A DNA stretch of 64,000 nucleotides, from positions 4,556,307 through 4,620,306 of the forward strand of contig VZSR01003807.1 in the NCBI GenBank assembly GCA_013398615.1. The letters are read 5' to 3'. Every line of letters starts with the position of its first letter. Position 1 is the stretch's first letter. This document shows, one piece after another, positions 58,565-64,000 of this stretch. Below the pieces are notes generated by a model. The model was given only the letters and a program-made list of their open reading frames with translations. It ran no database searches and was not told the DNA's origin. The DNA is from Brachypodius melanocephalos. Lineage: Eukaryota > Chordata > Aves > Passeriformes > Pycnonotidae. The translations under genes were made by a program, and so were the position numbers.

Positions 58565-58677
58565 GCCTAGTTCCTAGCAGAAAACTCAGAACAAAGGAGT
58601 ATTGCAAATACTAGTGCATTCAGAGTTCTTGCAGCATGTCAGGAGGTTCACTACCTAGAGCAATTAGTGTCAGAATA
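58565..58677. repeat. Right arm of a 113-base inverted repeat
   Basis: This is the partner of 56957-57069 in opposite orientation. The outer ends of both arms read TATTCTGACACTA when viewed inward, and GAG stands directly outside each arm. Inside the arms, similarity fades within about 15-25 bases. About 1.5 kb separates the arms. Confidence 0.9.
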
Positions 58678-60718
58678 GAGTGGCTCCTGAGTGTTTGGAC
58701 AGGGAAGTTTCTTTAACATGAACATCCTCCAAGTAAAGGTTTTTGGAACCAGATAGTACCAAGTTTTGAGGTTTTTTTTTTAGGTGCATGCATTTTATTC
58801 TTATAAAATAAGAGTATTCCTGTATGTCATTAGAGGAGTCAACATATTGTCCTGAAAATAAATGCTTCCTTTCATGTTTTAGTCATTTAGAAAATTTTCA
58901 CTCTCTTTACCATGAACTCTGCCTATCATACAGATTGTATTAGACTGAGATACTGCTTTACTCCCTTGAGAAGCTCCAATGAAATTGGAACAAGGCTAGT
59001 TGTCTTTAATGTAGACAATAAAAAAGCGAATTAGTCCAAACAGACACGGTACACTCATGTGATTTTTTTTTTTCTGAAACACAGGGAATAAAATGTATTT
59101 GGTAATTAGCATTCAGGTGCTGTAATAATTCAAGAAGGTATTGAGACAGCTGGATATAATTGATAACATGCATTTAATACTGAACATTTATATCATCAAA
59201 GTATTTTTAATTCTGTTACTGAAAGTGTTAAGACTGCAAAATGAACCTTGTGTACTATTTTAAGACAAAAGGTTATAACTCTACCTACAAAATAATCCAA
59301 GGATGTGGTTGCTCACTTACGTGGTGTCATTTAGTACTGGATTATTATTTATATTGATAAAGTGTGTTTCAGTGCTACAATGAGTGGTGGCAAACGTCTA
59401 GTTACCATGTTTTGAATTCAAATGTAATGATTTTTGTGCATTCCCAGATCACTGTGACGCACAAAATTGTTGATTTTGTAGTAGATTACCCCTCTAGATT
59501 AAGGATTATTTTGTAACTCTTTTTAAACGTCCCTAGATACTTTTACCATCATCAGTGACCCCTGACCTTGTTTAGTTGGCAGGCTAAGTGAGCTGTGCCG
59601 CTGCTATGTTGCCACAGAGCATCTGCTCTTTTAGGTGGCTCTCATGACTCTTAGGTTTCTATCCTTTTTAACAACATTGTTACTGTCAGTATTCATAGAA
59701 TGGTGGAATAATGGAAGCGCACATCTGTTGCAACACAGATCATACCACTCCAAATTCAGGTTTAGTATCTTCTTTTGTTTATAGTTAAGGCTTTTTGTGC
59801 TTAAACTTCAGGGCTATAGAATCACTTTGGGAGTTTACCTCTAGCTTGTTATCTACCTGCATGTTCTGTTTACGTATGCATGATTTTATCTACAAATACT
59901 TTAGGCAACACACTTTGTTTGAAACCTGTTTACTGGATGAATCAAATTGTTGCTGTATCTGTTGTCTTCCACCTTTTCTACATTTCAGTCTTTGTGTAAT
60001 CCCTACTCTTAGTGGTGACAGCCTATATCCCTCAGACCTTTAGAAAAAAACATTAAATAGAATGGGGATGAATGATGATGGTGCTGTAGGCTGATGTTCT
60101 CTTCCTCACTAGGATCAAAGAAAGGCCAGAGCACTCTTACTGAGACAGAGCCATCCAACCAAAACATTATTTTTCCCACATCAAGGGGCGTTTGCAGTGC
60201 TGCAGTTTCTTTGAATGGAAAGAGGGCATGGCAAAGAGCAGAAGACTCATGCTATGGATTTTGCTTTGCAAGGATTAAGCTGAATGCTTGGACACATGGC
60301 TTGAATAAAGGGCTGAAGATAGAAGGATGAGAGCTGTCCATTGCTAATAGGAATTGCATGTCTCTAGATTTTAGGCTGCTTCTCAGCTTTCCTTCAGCCC
60401 CTTTGATTTTTCTCATTGTGGCCACAATTGTAGCAACTGATAATGGTGAACTACATGTACAATATTTGTCTTTCCTCAAGGTAGAAGATGCCAAAGTGGT
60501 GTTGATTTGGTCCAGTACACGTGGGAGATTGTTTTATTTCCCCATTACAGAGAAACATTTTAAGGCTAATGATTCTTCATGGCAATGACTGATGCTTGGG
60601 TTTGTTTGTCATATATGATGATTTTTGAAACTATTTCATGTTCATGAGCAACAGATTATGAACTATTATACACTTTATATGCACTTAAATGAAATAATTA
60701 TTTTTCTTTCCCCCCTAG

Positions 60719-60837
60719 GAATTCTAGAGGTTTTACACTGTGTGTTGGTAGAAAGCCCAGAAGCTCTAAACATTATTAAGGAAGGACATATTAAATCAAT
60801 CATCTGTCTTTTGGACAAGCATGGAAGAAACCATAAG
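60719..60837 (+). CDS. RYR2: RYR2 exon 18 (G570-K609)
   Basis: These 119 bases complete G570 and encode ILEVLHCVLVESPEALNIIK followed by EGHIKSIICLLDKHGRNHK. This is a helical repeat within the RIH domain; ESPE.LNII and LLDKHGRNHKV are conserved in all ryanodine receptors. Cysteine in SIICLL is serine in the human RyR2 I recall. The acceptor is a very strong pyrimidine tract, CTTTCCCCCCTAG; the donor is GTAGGT. Confidence 0.97.
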
Positions 60838-61218
60838 GTAGGTAAAGACTAAACAAGTATATTTAGACAAACAAAGCAAGCTCCTTCTTCTGTGTGGAGG
60901 TTAATTTCAGATACTTTAATGCTGTTTCAATAATGAGGAATGAAACTTATCCTAAAATGTATATGAGCTGTTTGAAGAAACAAAGAGAAATATTACCTTC
61001 TTTTTTGGCAAAAACATTGATGCATAGCAATTCACGAGGGAAGTGGGAAGAATGTTTTAATGTTAGGAGAATTTCAGAATTGTTCTGAAATAAAACCACT
61101 GTGTTGGATGAATTACATACCATTACATGTCTTCCAGTAATAAGGCATTACATTGCCTAAAGTAATTAACCATGATAATGAAAAACTATTTAAGATTAAA
61201 ATAAATTTTTTTTCCTAG
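60838..61218 (+). other. RYR2: Intron 18 (381 bases)
   Basis: The shortest intron in the window, with donor GTAGGT and acceptor TTTTTTCCTAG. No element was recognised. Confidence 0.92.
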
Positions 61219-61352
61219 GTTTTGGATGTTTTGTGTTCTCTCTGTGTTTGTCATGGAGTAGCTGTGCGGTCTAACCAACATCTAATCTGTGATAATCTTC
61301 TGCCAGGAAGAGATCTGCTCTTGCAGACACGCCTTGTCAACCATGTGAGCAG
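61219..61352 (+). CDS. RYR2: RYR2 exon 19 (V610-S653 plus two bases of codon 654)
   Basis: These 134 bases encode VLDVLCSLCVCHGVAVRSNQ followed by HLICDNLLPGRDLLLQTRLV and NHVS, plus AG. This is the last helical part of the RIH domain, just before the first SPRY domain. S616 matches a recalled human variant site. The acceptor is TTTTTTCCTAG and the donor GTACAA. The next exon, expected to encode a start like MRPNIFLG, was not found before the window end. Confidence 0.97.
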
Positions 61353-64000
61353 GTACAAAGAAAAAGAAAAAACTCTCTGTCTTGAACAAAGGAAAAAAAC
61401 CCAACTTGTGCTTAAAAGAAATAGTCACTACAGAAAATCTCTTTTACTTCCAAAACTTATATTATGATATTTTATTCTTACTAGGATTTTAAATTCCCTT
61501 TGCCATAGTGATTAAATTTGAAACTTGGGTCAGAGAGCTGTCACAAGCTATAGCTACCTAGACTGTTTTAAGTCTGCAAAGCTGTAATTTCTTCTAAAGA
61601 TTGTGGTCTAGACCTAGCTGTGCATTCAAATATTTCCAACTTGATGTCCTGTGATTGCTTTTATATTTATGATCTTGTGAAGATTTCCTAATCACCTGTG
61701 GTCAAAATCAAGAATTTAGTGCCAAACACCTTCAGCAGTGCCTAGAATGTTTAGAGTGCCTTCACCCTTCCTTCCACTGACAGCATTTTAGAAGCTACCC
61801 TCAAGCAGGCATTAATAACAAGATGAAGCTAGTACCATCTTAAATTGATAAAGTATCATTTACGAATATTATTAAGTAAATGTTTTTCCAGAGTTTTAAT
61901 TTATTGCTGAGGCCAAAGAATGTGGCTTTGTAGGAAGATCTGTGGGATCTTTTTCTATCTCATACTTGTTTATTTTTAAAGGTCAATCACTGATTGAGAA
62001 TGAAAACTGAAACACAGAAATAGGATGCTGAAAACCGTAAAAACTCCACACTGTATATTATAGGGAGGCTAAAGGATATGGGGAAGTGATTGTCTCTCTT
62101 AGCTTGGCATTGATGGGGCCACGCCTGGAACACTGTGTTCAGTTTTGGGCCTCTCACTACAAGGAGGACCTTGGGGTGCTGGAGCACATTCAGAGAGCAG
62201 CAGTGGAGCTGGTAAAGGGTCTGGAGCACAAGACCCTTGAAGAGTATCTGAGGAAACTGGATTGTTTACTCTGGAGAAGAGTAGGCTGAGGAGAGACCTT
62301 GCCACTCTCTACAACTCCCTGAAAGGAGGCTGTAGCCAGCTGGTGGTTGGGCTCTTCTCCCAAGCAACCAGTGACAGGGCAAGAGGACACAGCCTCCAGC
62401 TGCACCAGGAGAGGTTTGGATTGGACGTCATGAAGAATTTTTTCATGGAAAGGGAGATTAAGCATTGGAACAGGCTGGCCAGGGAAGTGGTGGAGACCTC
62501 ATCCCTGGAAGTGTTCAAGAAATGACAGGACATGGCACTTAGTTCTGTGGTTTAGTTTTCATGAAGACATCTGATCAAAGGGTTGGACTTGATGCTCATG
62601 GAGGTATTTTCCAGCCTCAGTGATTCTGCAATTCACAATTGATCTTCTGGGATGACACTGGATCTTATACAAGGAATGTAGACCTTGTCTTTCCTAAATA
62701 AGGTGGTAGAAAAAGCAAATCAGTTGTTCCATATTTTTTGCATTAGGAAGCTGTGAATGAGAAGATTCTTATTCTTGCAGTTATAAGGAAAAATTTTTTT
62801 CAAAAGTCAATAAGACCAAGGAATCATTGAAGAAATTTAGTGTTAAACTAAGACATGTATACCTTGATCCAAAAATATTTGGCAAAAGATCTTTCTAAGA
62901 TACTGCTTTTTAGCGTGCTGGAAAGTGGAAAACTCTATTCACAAACCTCTTTTGAGCAAAAAGAATTTGGCTGATTAAGTTGATTAAATTGTGAAGTCTG
63001 GATAAAAGCTTAATAAGGTGCTACTGTATTCAGGCAAAAAAGATTAAATTCTTGCTAATAATTTAGAAATAATATAAATTTTCTGGAAGATGGATTTTTG
63101 TCAAACACATTTTTTTTAAGGACATTAAATTTTTGACTTGGAACAATGTGAATAGTATCTATACTTAAACGTTTGGCAAAAGACAACCCATATGTTTTTA
63201 GAAGGAAACTTTATTGATCTTACCTGATACAACTTGCTATTTTATAAGCAATCAGATCAGTAAAGTCTGCTTTTACACTGACTTGTATTTAAGCACCCAT
63301 ACCAGCCCTTCTTCCTCCCCCTGCATTCCCTTTACCAGAAAGCACACTGGGACAAGCTTAGAGCTATATTTTTGTTGATTAGTCAGTCTGAATGGAGAAA
63401 GATAATACTTATACAAGTAATAACGCAATCTAGTGGAGGAATATGAAGACTACATACACTCAGTCTAAAAGTTTAAAAAATTTTTTGCAATATGGGTAAC
63501 CAACCATTCAAGAAATACAGCTAGTATTGATTTTGGATACTTCTGTGCTCTATGGATTTAATTCAAGATTGAATGTCTTTCTTAGTACAAAGCTGACACA
63601 AAAATGACTGTCTCGAGACAGATTTTTTTGGAATGAGAGTCTATATTCAATATTATCCACAAAATGAGATTAGAAAAGCATAGGTTTTTTTCCTTTTTTC
63701 TCCCCATCATGACCTTTGGATATGACTCTGCATATTGCTTTTCAGCTAGATATTGAATAAGCATAGTAGGAGCTTGTCTTTTTTACATAGTCTTGTGAAG
63801 TACTGTAAAACCAGTAGCAGTAGGAGCATCACATTGATATTAAGGATTTCTACAAATACTACAAGTTACTGAGTTATACAGGACTTGGAACAAAGAAGGA
63901 AGAGGCACAAGAGAATTCTGAAATAGAATGACTCTCACTTTTGTATCTTTTTAAATGTTATGTTCTTGAATGGATTTTCAGTGTTATAGAATGCAGTTTG
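61353..64000 (+). other. RYR2: Intron 19 (partial, at least 2.6 kb)
   Basis: Begins with GTACAA and runs off the window end. It contains a + strand CR1 fragment at about 62095-62635; the rest is AT-rich. A search for exon 20 by its expected first codons was negative. Confidence 0.85.
62095..62635 (+). mobile_element. CR1 LINE 3' fragment with ORF2 remnant, + strand
   Basis: The first part (62086-62289) translates to a reverse-transcriptase C-terminal remnant containing LEHCVQFWASHYKEDLGVLE, and the next frame (62262-62525) continues it through a stretch containing LFSQATSDRARGHSL and ending LEVFKK. These are landmark phrases of the CR1 ORF2 C-terminus, and the switch of frame near 62262-62289 marks a frameshift. 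The 3' UTR follows (GGGTTGGACTTGATGCTCAT, then TTTTCCAGCCTCAGTGATTC). The copy is 5' truncated and inactive. It is the largest mobile-element fragment here. Confidence 0.93.

Larger units (their letters stand above)
54526..60718 (+). other. RYR2: Intron 17 (6.2 kb)
   Basis: Contains an 18-base A run (55512-55529), a 113-base inverted repeat with arms at 56957-57069 and 58565-58677, a GC-richer stretch with a TATA motif (57950-58175) and a tRNA-headed SINE (58181-58319). The remainder, 54.5-56.9 kb and 58.7-60.7 kb, is AT-rich with nothing recognised. Confidence 0.85.
1..64000 (+). other. RYR2: RYR2 gene body, internal part (introns 4 to 19)
   Basis: The whole window lies inside one + strand gene. 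Fifteen exons with AG acceptors and GT donors join in continuous phase into 555 codons plus two bases of ryanodine receptor sequence. RyR2 is the homotetrameric calcium-release channel of the sarcoplasmic/endoplasmic reticulum, dominant in heart and also used in brain and smooth muscle. RYR2 is chosen over RYR1 and RYR3 because diagnostic stretches match it: YLCCLSTSRS in exon 7, VPSGEHGEEQ in exon 10 and STVFLFNRFI in exon 14. Neither gene end is present: the start codon, exons 1-4 and everything after exon 19 are outside. Exon numbers follow the human convention in which exon 3 encodes N57-G91. Confidence 0.97.

Noticed and set aside
59690..59720. CATAGAATGGTGGAATAATG resembling a CR1 terminus
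   Set aside because: No following CR1 sequence; the short match is probably chance.
1..64000. CRISPR arrays, rRNA, tRNA genes, operons or phage-like modules
   Set aside because: None is present. The only tRNA-like sequence is the SINE head, and repeats are not spaced regularly. The window is vertebrate intron and exon sequence.

Overview
The window is vertebrate genomic DNA, almost certainly from a bird and probably a songbird. It lies inside one large gene on the + strand, the cardiac ryanodine receptor RYR2. It is AT-rich and intron-dominated, has no prokaryotic-style gene packing, and carries several chicken-repeat-1 (CR1) LINE fragments. It also has a tRNA-Ile-headed, CR1-tailed SINE of the type described in passerines (TguSINE1-like). 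I see no second gene, no structural RNA gene, no CRISPR array and no full-length mobile element.

Fifteen RYR2 coding exons can be placed to the base. Each has AG/GT borders and the reading phase is continuous across all of them. By human exon convention they are exons 5 to 19, starting with a 15-base micro-exon at 1585-1599 and ending at 61352. Together they hold 1667 coding bases, corresponding to residues 99 to 653 plus two bases of codon 654 in human RyR2 numbering. No indel against that numbering is apparent. Residues I recall as human arrhythmia sites (P164, R176, E243, F329, G357, R414, R420, P466, S616) fall at the expected offsets. The exons encode the rest of N-terminal domain A (beta-trefoil, inositol-trisphosphate-receptor-like), domain B (MIR beta-trefoil), domain C (helical) and the first helical-repeat (RIH) segment up to just before the first SPRY domain. 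Exons 1-4 lie upstream of the window and exon 20 onward lies downstream.

Layout: 1-1584 is the end of intron 4; exon 5 is followed by a 9.5 kb intron; exons 6-8 cluster at 11.1-12.9 kb; an 11.9 kb intron 8 holds two CR1 fragments and MIR-like relics; exons 9 and 10 are at 24.8 and 28.3 kb; a 9.7 kb intron 10 holds a small CpG-rich islet at about 34 kb; exons 11 and 12 are at 38.1 and 41.1 kb; exons 13-17 lie between 47.4 and 54.5 kb; a 6.2 kb intron 17 holds the SINE and a 113-base inverted repeat; exons 18-19 are at 60.7-61.4 kb; and the partial intron 19 ends the window with a CR1 fragment.

I found no exciting undescribed system. The most useful non-coding observations are: the SINE whose 3' tail matches the 3' end of a CR1 copy in the same window; an 88%-identical 113-base inverted repeat in intron 17 that I cannot name; a CpG islet inside intron 10; a sense-strand G-quadruplex motif 50 bases after the exon 13 donor; and old MIR-like relics. 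All identifications come from reading the sequence against remembered family features; no database search was run.
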